Below are positions 1-7,733 of a stretch of DNA of 8,486 nt, piece by piece; position 1 is the stretch's first letter; every line of letters begins with the position of its first letter. Location: the NCBI GenBank assembly GCA_031278665.1, contig JAITKC010000370.1:1-8486 (forward strand). The letters run 5' to 3'. Origin of the DNA: Bifidobacteriaceae bacterium. GTDB taxonomy: Bacteria > Actinomycetota > Actinomycetes > Actinomycetales > WQXJ01. Below the pieces are notes generated by a model. That model searched no databases. It was not told the origin of the DNA and was given only the letters and a program-made list of their open reading frames with translations. Position numbers and translations under genes: made by a program.

Positions 1-667
1 CGATGGGGCTGGCGAACGCCGGCCGGTCGAACGGCGACGGCTCGGCGAACGGGTCCGAATCGGGATCGCTCTGCGCCTTGTACTCCATGGCCCGCTGAAC
101 GGCATCGGCGGCGGCGGCGCCGCACAACTCCCGCACCAAGGCGACCGCCATGTCTATCCCGGCCGCGACCCCCGACGAGGTCCAACGCCCGCGGTCGGCC
201 ACCCACCGGGCCTGACGCACCCAGATCGGGCCGCGGCGGGCGGCCACGCTGTCGAAAGCCAGTTTGTTCGACGTCGCCCGGTAGCCGTCGAGCAAACCGG
301 CGGCGCCGAGCAGCGCCGAGCCGGTGCAAACCGAGGCGATCCGGCTGGCCGAACCGGCCCATTCGCGCAGCCAAGTCAGGAACGCCTCGTTGTCGATCAA
401 CCGGCGGGTGCCGGCGCCGCCCGGGACCAGCGCGATGTCCGGCTTCGGCGCGCCTGTCCGGCCATAGTCCGGCAGCACCTGAATGCCCTGGCTCGAGCGC
501 ACGGGTTGACCGCTCAAACCAACTAATTCGACCTTGAAGGCGGTCGGCAACTGGCTGAAGACCTCGGCCGGCCCAAAAACGTCAAGCAGTTCAAAACCCT
601 CGAACACCAGAACCGAAACCCGGCGCGGCGCCGCGGCGGCCTTCGCCGCGAGATCACTCGGAAGCAC
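1..667 (-). CDS. DJ-1/PfpI family protein (isonitrile hydratase-like), 3' end outside window
   Basis: The 222 visible codons read as a class I glutamine-amidotransferase-like protein of the DJ-1/PfpI superfamily. After a short Ala-rich N-terminal extension comes VSVLVFEGFELLDVFGPAEVF (about 17-37) with the conserved Glu (E35). VPGGAGTRRL (81-90) follows, then the nucleophile elbow SVCTGSALLGAAGLL with Cys114. ATSNK (131-135) stands where many relatives have a His-containing ATTH, and TSSGVAAGIDMA (162-173) follows. This pattern resembles isonitrile-hydratase-like enzymes and DJ-1 proteins fused to AraC regulators, but no AraC domain fits in the visible part and only a short C-terminus should be missing. 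Substrate unknown; probably cytoplasmic. The GTG at 667 directly follows an in-frame TGA, so it is the first possible start. It has no SD but a TAGCAT box 6 nt upstream, which suggests leaderless translation. A later start is possible, since the domain begins near residue 17. Confidence 0.85.
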   Translation of the reverse strand, partial: MLPSDLAAKAAAAPRRVSVLVFEGFELLDVFGPAEVFSQLPTAFKVELVGLSGQPVRSSQGIQVLPDYGRTGAPKPDIALVPGGAGTRRLIDNEAFLTWLREWAGSASRIASVCTGSALLGAAGLLDGYRATSNKLAFDSVAARRGPIWVRQARWVADRGRWTSSGVAAGIDMAVALVRELCGAAAADAVQRAMEYKAQSDPDSDPFAEPSPFDRPAFASPI

Positions 668-679
668 TCATCGATGCTA
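668..679 (-). promoter_or_regulatory. Possible leaderless promoter (-10 box) of the DJ-1/PfpI gene
   Basis: On the minus strand TAGCAT (679-674) fits the actinobacterial -10 pattern TANNNT. It is followed by exactly 6 nt (CGATGA) and then the GTG start at 667, so transcription would begin at or next to the start codon. No SD is visible upstream of the GTG, which agrees with a leaderless message. I see no convincing -35 at the usual distance. The same geometry occurs at the plus-strand gene starting at 7734. Confidence 0.4.
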
Positions 680-780
680 GCCCGGCGCCGCCGCCAAGCC
701 CAGGCGGCTAAGCGCGTTATTCGGTATCTTCCACCTGTGATCGGCAAATGCCCTGGTCCGGGCCGTGCCTGAGAACGCCC

Positions 781-804
781 GCCAGACCCCGCCCCGGGTC
801 CGGC
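781..804 (-). terminator. GC-rich hairpin, possible terminator of the mihF-gmk-rpoZ-coaBC transcript
   Basis: Read on the minus strand, the arms GCCGGACCC (804-796) and GGGTCTGGC (789-781) form a 9-bp stem with one G-U pair around the 6-nt loop GGGGCG. It lies about 80 nt after the coaBC stop, between the tandem repeats and the DJ-1 gene. There is no U-tract after it, so it is not a textbook intrinsic terminator. U-less hairpins are often proposed to end transcripts in actinobacteria, but this assignment is inferred from position and stem strength only. Confidence 0.45.
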
Positions 805-807
805 TCA

Positions 808-879
808 GCCGCCCAACCGCCCAGCAGGGCAGCCGCCCAACCGCCCAGTAAGGCAGCCGCCCAACCGCCCAGCAGGGCA
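808..879. repeat. Three tandem copies of a 24-bp unit, with a degenerate fourth copy inside the coaBC 3' end
   Basis: On the plus strand the units are 808-831, 832-855 and 856-879. Each begins GCCGCCCAACCGCCCAG; the first and third are identical, and the middle one differs at two positions (GTAAGG for GCAGGG). A diverged fourth copy (880-903) contains the coaBC stop codon and its last few codons. On the minus strand, in the coaBC frame, each unit encodes ALLGGWAA. The degenerate copy encodes the real C-terminus (ARLGR, then TGA), with TGA aligned to the TGG Trp codon of the repeats. Each unit also holds a small GCCC-AGCA-GGGC type hairpin (GTAA loop and one mismatch in the middle unit). This looks like tandem duplication of the end of coaBC. 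No function is known. Confidence 0.9.
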
Positions 880-884
880 GCCGT

Positions 885-2072
885 TCAGCGGCCCAGCCGG
901 GCCGCGGCGGCGTCGAGGATGGCGTCCGCCACAACCCGCTTCGACCCGGCCGCCCGCGCCACTTCGCCGCCGGCGGCGTCCAGCAGCACCACCTCGTTGG
1001 AGTCGGCGCCGAAAACCGCCCCGCCGGCCACGACATTCGCCACGGTCAAATCGACGCCCTTGCGGCGGGCCTTGGCGACCGCCTGCTCAAGCGGGCCGGC
1101 GGCGGCGTCACCGGTTTCGGCGGCGAAGCCGACCAGCACCTGGCCGGGCCGGCGCGCGGCCGCCAGACCGGCCAAGACGTCCGGATTGGCGACCAGTTCC
1201 AAAGTCAACCCGTCCCGGCCTTGGCGCTTGATCTTGGCCGTGGCCGGCGCCGCCGGGCGGAAGTCGGCCACCGCCGCCGCCATCACCATCAGGTCGGCGT
1301 CGCGCGCCCGCGCCGTCATGGCGGACTGAAGTTCCAAAGCGGTGCCGACCGGAACCACCTCGACCCCGTGCGGGGCCGGCGCGGCCACATTGGCCGCCAC
1401 CAGGCTGACCCGGGCGCCGCGAGCGGCCGCGGCCTCGACCAGAGCCAAACCTTGTTTGCCGGACGAGCGGTTGCCCAGGAAACGGACCGGGTCGAGCGGT
1501 TCGCGTGTGCCGCCGGCCGAGATCAGGACTCGCAAGCCGGCCAAGTCGCCAGGCGCGAGCAGCCGTGTCACGGCCGCGAAAATGGCCTCCGGCGACTCCA
1601 TTCGACCCGGGCCCGTGTCGGCCCCGGTGAGGCGGCCGGACGGCGAGTCCAACACTTGGACGCCGCGCGACCGCAGAGTCGCCAAATTGGCCTGGGTGGC
1701 CGGGTGGGCGAGCATCGCGCTGTGCATCGCCGGGGCCACCACCACCGGGGCGCCGGTCGCCAACAAAGTGGCGGTCAGCAGGTCGTCGGCCCGGCCGGCC
1801 GCTTGGCGGGCCAACAGGTCGGCCGTCGCCGGCGCGACCACCACCACATCCGCCGATGCCGCCAACGCCACGTGGTCGACGCCGCCCGCCCGGTCGAACA
1901 CCGACGTCAGGACCGGTTCGCCGGTCAGGGCCTCGAATGTGGCGCGGCCGACGAAGCGCAAGGCCGCCTTGGTCGGCACGACGCGCACCTGGTGGCCGGC
2001 CTCGGCGAACAAGCGCACCAGCACGGGGGTTTTATAGGCGGCTATGCCGCCGGCCACCCCCACCACGATCAC
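885..2072 (-). CDS. coaBC: Bifunctional phosphopantothenoylcysteine decarboxylase / phosphopantothenate-cysteine ligase
   Basis: CoaBC makes 4'-phosphopantetheine for coenzyme A in two steps: CoaB joins cysteine to 4'-phosphopantothenate using CTP, and the FMN-dependent CoaC domain decarboxylates the product. The 395 residues match the family length. CoaC (about 1-172) shows the flavin-binding start VVGVAGGIAAYK, the catalytic His67 in GVDHVALA, and PAMHSAM (114-120), where many homologues have PAMN. The flap SGRLTGADTGPGRM (145-158) lacks the Cys found in E. coli; I recall this as usual in actinobacterial homologues. CoaB (about 180-395) has ISAGGTREPLDPVRFLGNRSSGKQG with Asn201, MAAAVADFRP (264-273) and KIKR (280-283). 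The GTG start is 7 nt after the rpoZ stop; GGGGAG near the end of rpoZ may be its SD. The stop codon lies in a degenerate copy of the downstream tandem repeat. Confidence 0.97.
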   Translation of the reverse strand: MIVVGVAGGIAAYKTPVLVRLFAEAGHQVRVVPTKAALRFVGRATFEALTGEPVLTSVFDRAGGVDHVALAASADVVVVAPATADLLARQAAGRADDLLTATLLATGAPVVVAPAMHSAMLAHPATQANLATLRSRGVQVLDSPSGRLTGADTGPGRMESPEAIFAAVTRLLAPGDLAGLRVLISAGGTREPLDPVRFLGNRSSGKQGLALVEAAAARGARVSLVAANVAAPAPHGVEVVPVGTALELQSAMTARARDADLMVMAAAVADFRPAAPATAKIKRQGRDGLTLELVANPDVLAGLAAARRPGQVLVGFAAETGDAAAGPLEQAVAKARRKGVDLTVANVVAGGAVFGADSNEVVLLDAAGGEVARAAGSKRVVADAILDAAAARLGR

Positions 2073-2079
2073 GCCGGCG

Positions 2080-2343
2080 TCACTCCCCGGCGGGTTCGAT
2101 CGTCAACAGGCCCTGGTTGATCTCCCGCATCGCGATCGACAGCGGCTTTTCCTGCGGCCCGGCTTCGACCAGCGGTCCGACGTGTTCGAGCAAGCCCTCG
2201 TTCAATTGGGCGTAGTAGCCGTTGATCTGGCGCGCCCGCTTGGCGGCGTAGATCACCAGCGCGTATTTGGAATCCGTGACCTCAAGCAGATCGTCGATCG
2301 GCGGATCGGTGATCCCCTCCGGTTTGGCTGTGGTACCTGACAA
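2080..2343 (-). CDS. rpoZ: DNA-directed RNA polymerase omega subunit
   Basis: This 87-residue protein is the omega subunit, which binds the beta' subunit and helps assemble and stabilise RNA polymerase. The signature is [31 protein letters not shown], residues 11-41, typical of actinobacterial omega; the tail [13 protein letters not shown] is also family-like. The start is TTG: an in-frame TAA lies immediately upstream, so nothing earlier is possible, and GGAAGGA sits 7 nt before it. The rare start may keep expression modest. It lies between gmk and coaBC, as in mycobacteria. The gap to gmk is 99 bp and structured, so rpoZ-coaBC may be partly uncoupled from mihF-gmk. Confidence 0.97.
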   Translation of the reverse strand: MSGTTAKPEGITDPPIDDLLEVTDSKYALVIYAAKRARQINGYYAQLNEGLLEHVGPLVEAGPQEKPLSIAMREINQGLLTIEPAGE

Positions 2344-2350
2344 TTAACAA

Positions 2351-2357
2351 TCCTTCC
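2351..2357 (-). promoter_or_regulatory. Ribosome binding site that fixes the rpoZ TTG start
   Basis: GGAAGGA on the minus strand lies 7 nt upstream of the TTG at 2343. With the in-frame TAA just before that TTG and no other usable start before the conserved omega motif, it decides the start codon. Confidence 0.75.
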
Positions 2358-2372
2358 AACGTCGATTGGCCC

Positions 2373-2442
2373 GTCGGCCGCCCGCCTGGGCCCAAGCCCC
2401 GGGGCCAAAGTCCGCCGCCCGGCGACATTCGGCGCGGCCGAC
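2373..2442 (-). other. Structured gap between gmk and rpoZ: 9-bp perfect inverted repeat with inner palindromes
   Basis: Directly after the gmk TAA, the minus strand reads GTCGGCCGC (2442-2434), and its exact reverse complement lies at 2381-2373, 52 nt apart. Between the arms are the perfect palindrome GCCCCGGGGC (2396-2405) and further GGGCCC blocks, so the RNA could fold into a branched, very stable structure. No U-tract follows, and the rpoZ SD begins 16 nt beyond the left arm. It could be an attenuating or partially terminating element, an mRNA-processing structure, or a stabiliser of the upstream message. I recognise no known RNA family in it. Confidence 0.55.
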
Positions 2443-3003
2443 TTAGTTTAGCCCCATAATCACGGCCAGCCGTCCGACGGTCTCCCCCAGGTCGTCGTTC
2501 GTCAACACGAAATCGAACTCGCCGCGCGCTTGAACCTCGCGTTCGGCCGTCGCCAACCGGCGCAGACGCTCGGCCGGGCCTTCGGTGCCGCGCCCAATCA
2601 AACGCCTTTCCAATTCCGCCCAAGTCGGCGGCATCAGGAAAACTTGCAACGCCCCCGGCATTGTCTGGCGGACTTGGCGCGCTCCGGCCAAGTCGATTTC
2701 CAACAGCGCCGGCCGTCCGGCGCCCAGCGCGTCCTCGACCGCCGGGCGCGGGGTGCCGTAAAGGTTGCCGTTGTATTCGGCCCACTCCAGCAACTCGCCG
2801 GCGCGGGCCGCGGCCTCGAAAACCGGGCGCGTCACGAAGAAATAGTTCTCCCCCTCGACTTCACCCGGACGGGGCGGCCGGGTGGTGGCCGAGACGGAAA
2901 GATAAACCTTCGGATGGCGTTCGGCGAGCAAGGCCGCGACGGCGCCCTTGCCGACCCCGGACGGGCCGGCCAAGACGGTCAGTCGAGCGGGCGCCCAGAC
3001 CAC
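2443..3003 (-). CDS. gmk: Guanylate kinase
   Basis: Guanylate kinase phosphorylates GMP to GDP with ATP, an essential step in purine nucleotide supply and GMP salvage. The 186 residues have the P-loop GPSGVGKG (13-20, Lys19) and the GMP-binding segment SATTRPPRPGEVEGENYFF (38-56), with Ser38, Arg42, Arg45 and Tyr54 in place. EWAEYNGNLYGTPRPAVEDAL and LLEIDLAGARQVRQ, both typical of the family, follow. Length is normal. The GTG start lies 6 nt after the mihF stop and has no good SD, so translation probably depends on coupling to mihF. No alternative ATG or GTG lies between it and the P-loop. The mihF-gmk pairing is conserved in actinobacteria. Confidence 0.97.
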   Translation of the reverse strand: MVWAPARLTVLAGPSGVGKGAVAALLAERHPKVYLSVSATTRPPRPGEVEGENYFFVTRPVFEAAARAGELLEWAEYNGNLYGTPRPAVEDALGAGRPALLEIDLAGARQVRQTMPGALQVFLMPPTWAELERRLIGRGTEGPAERLRRLATAEREVQARGEFDFVLTNDDLGETVGRLAVIMGLN

Positions 3004-3009
3004 CGCCGC

Positions 3010-3321
3010 TCAGCCGAAACGCTCGATCAATTGCTCCCGCTGGTGGGGGCCGAGTCCGCGAATGCGCCGCGACTCGGAAATGCCGATCTCGGTCATAATC
3101 GCCTTGGCCTTGACCTTGCCGACACCCGGCAGAGCCTCAAGCAGAGCGGCGACCTTGATCTTTCCGATCACCTCGTCTTCTTGACCCATGGCGAGGACTT
3201 CGCTGAGCGATCCCTCAGACGCCTTGAGCCGGTTTTTCACCTCGGCTCGCGCTTGGCGGGCTTCGGCCGCCTTCTTCAGGGCCTCAGCCCTTTGTTCCGG
3301 AGTCAATGGAGGTAGGGCCAT
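3010..3321 (-). CDS. mihF: Actinobacterial integration host factor (mIHF)
   Basis: MihF is the actinobacterial nucleoid-associated protein first found as the host factor for mycobacteriophage L5 integration. It is unrelated to the HU-type IHF of E. coli and binds and bends DNA. The 103 residues from this start read MALPPLTPEQRAEALKKAA, then a charged helix, then the helix-hairpin-helix-like core LLEALPGVGKVKAKAIM, and end in RRIRGLGPHQREQLIERFG. Family length is about 105. I chose the ATG at 3321 because the family begins at this MALPPLT motif and AAGGTGG lies 9 nt upstream. Earlier in-frame starts exist at 3330 (ATG) and 3366 (GTG), but the latter would fall between the predicted -10 box and the transcription start. 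It probably heads the mihF-gmk-rpoZ-coaBC unit. Confidence 0.95.
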   Translation of the reverse strand: MALPPLTPEQRAEALKKAAEARQARAEVKNRLKASEGSLSEVLAMGQEDEVIGKIKVAALLEALPGVGKVKAKAIMTEIGISESRRIRGLGPHQREQLIERFG

Positions 3322-3366
3322 TCTCTTCATCCACCTTCGGTGCTGTAATTGGACTTGGACAGTCAC

Positions 3367-3395
3367 AATGTAACCATTGACCTGGTATGACGCAA
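3367..3395 (-). promoter_or_regulatory. Possible promoter of mihF
   Basis: The 85-bp gap between pyrF and mihF is visibly less GC-rich than its surroundings. On the minus strand it has TTGCGT (3395-3390) and TACATT (3372-3367) with a 17-bp spacer, giving a predicted transcript start near 3360 and a leader of about 39 nt. The spacer holds a small dyad, ACCA-N6-TGGT (3373-3386). The boxes match the sigma-70-type consensus only moderately, so read-through from carB-pyrF may also contribute. Confidence 0.35.
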
Positions 3396-3406
3396 CGCCT
3401 TAGGGC

Positions 3407-4248
3407 TTAGATTCCAAGAAAACCGATATTTGCCGTCAATTGTCGCACCGCCCGGGCGACCCGCTCCGGGTCCGGACCGGCGCCGGCCACAGACCGCGAG
3501 GCGGTCGCCAAGACCAGTCGTTGGGCGGCGCCGAAGACCCTCGCCAAGTCCGCCGGGCCGCCCCCCTGCGCGCCCAGGCCGGGCGCCAAAATAGGGCCTC
3601 CCACCTGCGCGATCATCTGAGCCGCGGCGGGCGGCAGAGCGCCTATGGTGCCGCCGATGACGACCCCCAGCGATCCCAGCGGCGCCGCGGCGGCGTTGGC
3701 TTGGGCGACCGCCTGGATGACGGCCTCGCCGACCTGCAGGCCGCTGACCGTGACCGCCCGTTGGACCGACGCCCCCTCCGGGTTGGAGGTGAAAGCCAAC
3801 ACGAACACCCCGCGCCCGGTTTCGCCGGCCAACTCGAAAGCCGGCCGAAGCGAGCCGAAGCCGAGATACGGGCTGACGGTGACGGCATCGGCGGCCAATG
3901 GCGACCCGTCCGCCAAGTAGGCCTCGGCGTAACCGCGCATAGTCGAGCCGATGTCGCCGCGTTTGACGTCCAGCACCGTCAGCATCTGGGCTTCGCGGGC
4001 GCAGGCGAGCACCTCCTCCAAAGCGGCGACGCCGCGCGAACAGTGCCGTTCGAACAGAGCCGACTGCGGTTTGACCGCCGCCGCCCCGCCGGCTTTGGCC
4101 GCCTCGATCAGCGAACGGCCAAAAAACGACAGGTTCTCGGGGGTGTCGGCCAAACCCCAGTCGGCCAACAACGCCGGGTGCGGGTCAATGCCGACGCAAA
4201 GGTGGCGTCCGGCCGCGAACTCGCCGGCCAGGCGAGAGGCGAAGGCGT

Positions 4249-4252
<4 letters not shown>
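3407..4252 (-). CDS. pyrF: Orotidine 5'-phosphate decarboxylase (long, type 2 family)
   Basis: PyrF decarboxylates OMP to UMP, the last step of de novo UMP synthesis. The 281 residues fit the longer actinobacterial form rather than the roughly 240-residue E. coli form. Visible active-site features are VGIDPHP (20-26, Asp23), VKPQSALFE with Lys61, and [12 protein letters not shown] (93-104) with Asp95, Lys97 and Asp100; together these give the Lys-Asp-Lys-Asp tetrad. The C-terminal phosphate-binding region includes [11 protein letters not shown]. The GTG start overlaps the carB stop by 4 bp (GTGA), and AAAGGAG lies 6 nt upstream inside the carB 3' end, so the two are translationally coupled and probably share the PyrR-type control of the carB leader. 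The gene ends in TAA before a gap that separates it from mihF. Confidence 0.97.
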
Positions 4253-7518
<3,266 letters not shown>

Positions 7519-7522
7519 GCGG

Positions 7523-7558
7523 CCTCCTTTCCCGCCTCACGGGACGGAGCTTAAAGGA
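7523..7558 (-). promoter_or_regulatory. Predicted PyrR-binding stem-loop overlapping the carB Shine-Dalgarno
   Basis: On the minus strand the core GTCCCGTGAGGC (7545-7534) fits the PyrR-binding consensus as I remember it from Bacillus (ARUCCNGNGAGGYU), differing only at the outermost pair, where A-U becomes C-G. The fold is consistent: TCCTTT (7558-7553) pairs with AAAGGA (7530-7525), a 4-nt bulge follows, TCCG (7548-7545) pairs with CGGG (7534-7531) with one U-G, U7544 is bulged, and CC pairs with GG around the loop CGUGA. The outer stem uses most of the SD AAAGGAGG. PyrR with bound UMP/UTP would therefore block ribosome access. This is the mode described for the mycobacterial pyr operon, where PyrR represses translation. 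Predicted targets here are carB and the coupled pyrF. Confidence 0.85.
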
Positions 7559-7571
7559 ATCTTCTGGAGTC

Positions 7572-7577
7572 AGCCTA
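7572..7577 (-). promoter_or_regulatory. Possible -10 box of the carB-pyrF promoter
   Basis: TAGGCT on the minus strand fits the TANNNT pattern of actinobacterial -10 boxes. Initiation about 7 nt downstream would put the start near 7565, just before the outer stem of the PyrR-type loop, giving a leader of about 47 nt that is almost entirely that structure. No good -35 is visible at 16-18 bp, so the assignment rests on the -10 match and position. Confidence 0.4.
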
Positions 7578-7721
7578 GCGGCGCCGGCCCGCCGATGCCG
7601 CGGCGCGCCCGTGCGCCGGCGGCCGGATCCCAGCCCGCCCGGCCTGCGGCGGCCGGCCGAGGAGCCTTCGGAATAGTTGGCGCTGGTCCTCGGGGGCCCC
7701 CAGCCGCGCCGACCGCGAGCC
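7578..7721. other. GC-rich divergent intergenic core between carB and the membrane-protein gene
   Basis: This stretch lies between the two predicted -10 boxes. It is very GC-rich and holds the perfect palindrome GGGGGCCCCC (7692-7701) and an inverted repeat GGCGC/GCGCC (7602-7606 and 7613-7617). I find no convincing ORF, tRNA or known operator in it. In particular no carA is present. Confidence 0.5.
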
Positions 7722-7727
7722 TAGACT
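7722..7727 (+). promoter_or_regulatory. Predicted leaderless promoter (-10 box) of the zinc-ribbon membrane protein gene
   Basis: TAGACT is followed by exactly 6 nt (TGGCCC) and then the ATG at 7734. This spacing puts the transcription start at the A of the ATG, the usual pattern for leaderless actinobacterial genes. No SD is present upstream of the ATG, which agrees. No clear -35 is seen. Confidence 0.6.
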
Positions 7728-7733
7728 TGGCCC

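Noticed and set aside
523..747. Minus-strand 74-codon frame with an ATG at 747.
   Set aside because: It is out of frame with the DJ-1/PfpI gene, which is clearly coding over this stretch, and its translation is Arg-rich without motifs.
808..879. CRISPR array.
   Set aside because: The 24-bp units abut directly with no spacers, are only three in number, and derive from coaBC.
748..2215. Plus-strand frames opposite coaBC, including one with QPPSRAAA repeats (748-1329).
   Set aside because: The repeats are the reverse reading of the 24-bp tandem array. The rest is complementary to conserved coaBC codons; there is no independent coding evidence.
3322..3366. Longer mihF starting at GTG 3366 or ATG 3330.
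   Set aside because: The family begins at MALPPLT (3321), the SD spacing fits 3321, and 3366 would lie upstream of the predicted transcript start.
7692..7701. GGGGGCCCCC palindrome as an intrinsic terminator or operator.
   Set aside because: It has no loop and no U-tract, lies between divergent promoters, and a 10-bp GC palindrome is expected now and then in sequence this GC-rich.
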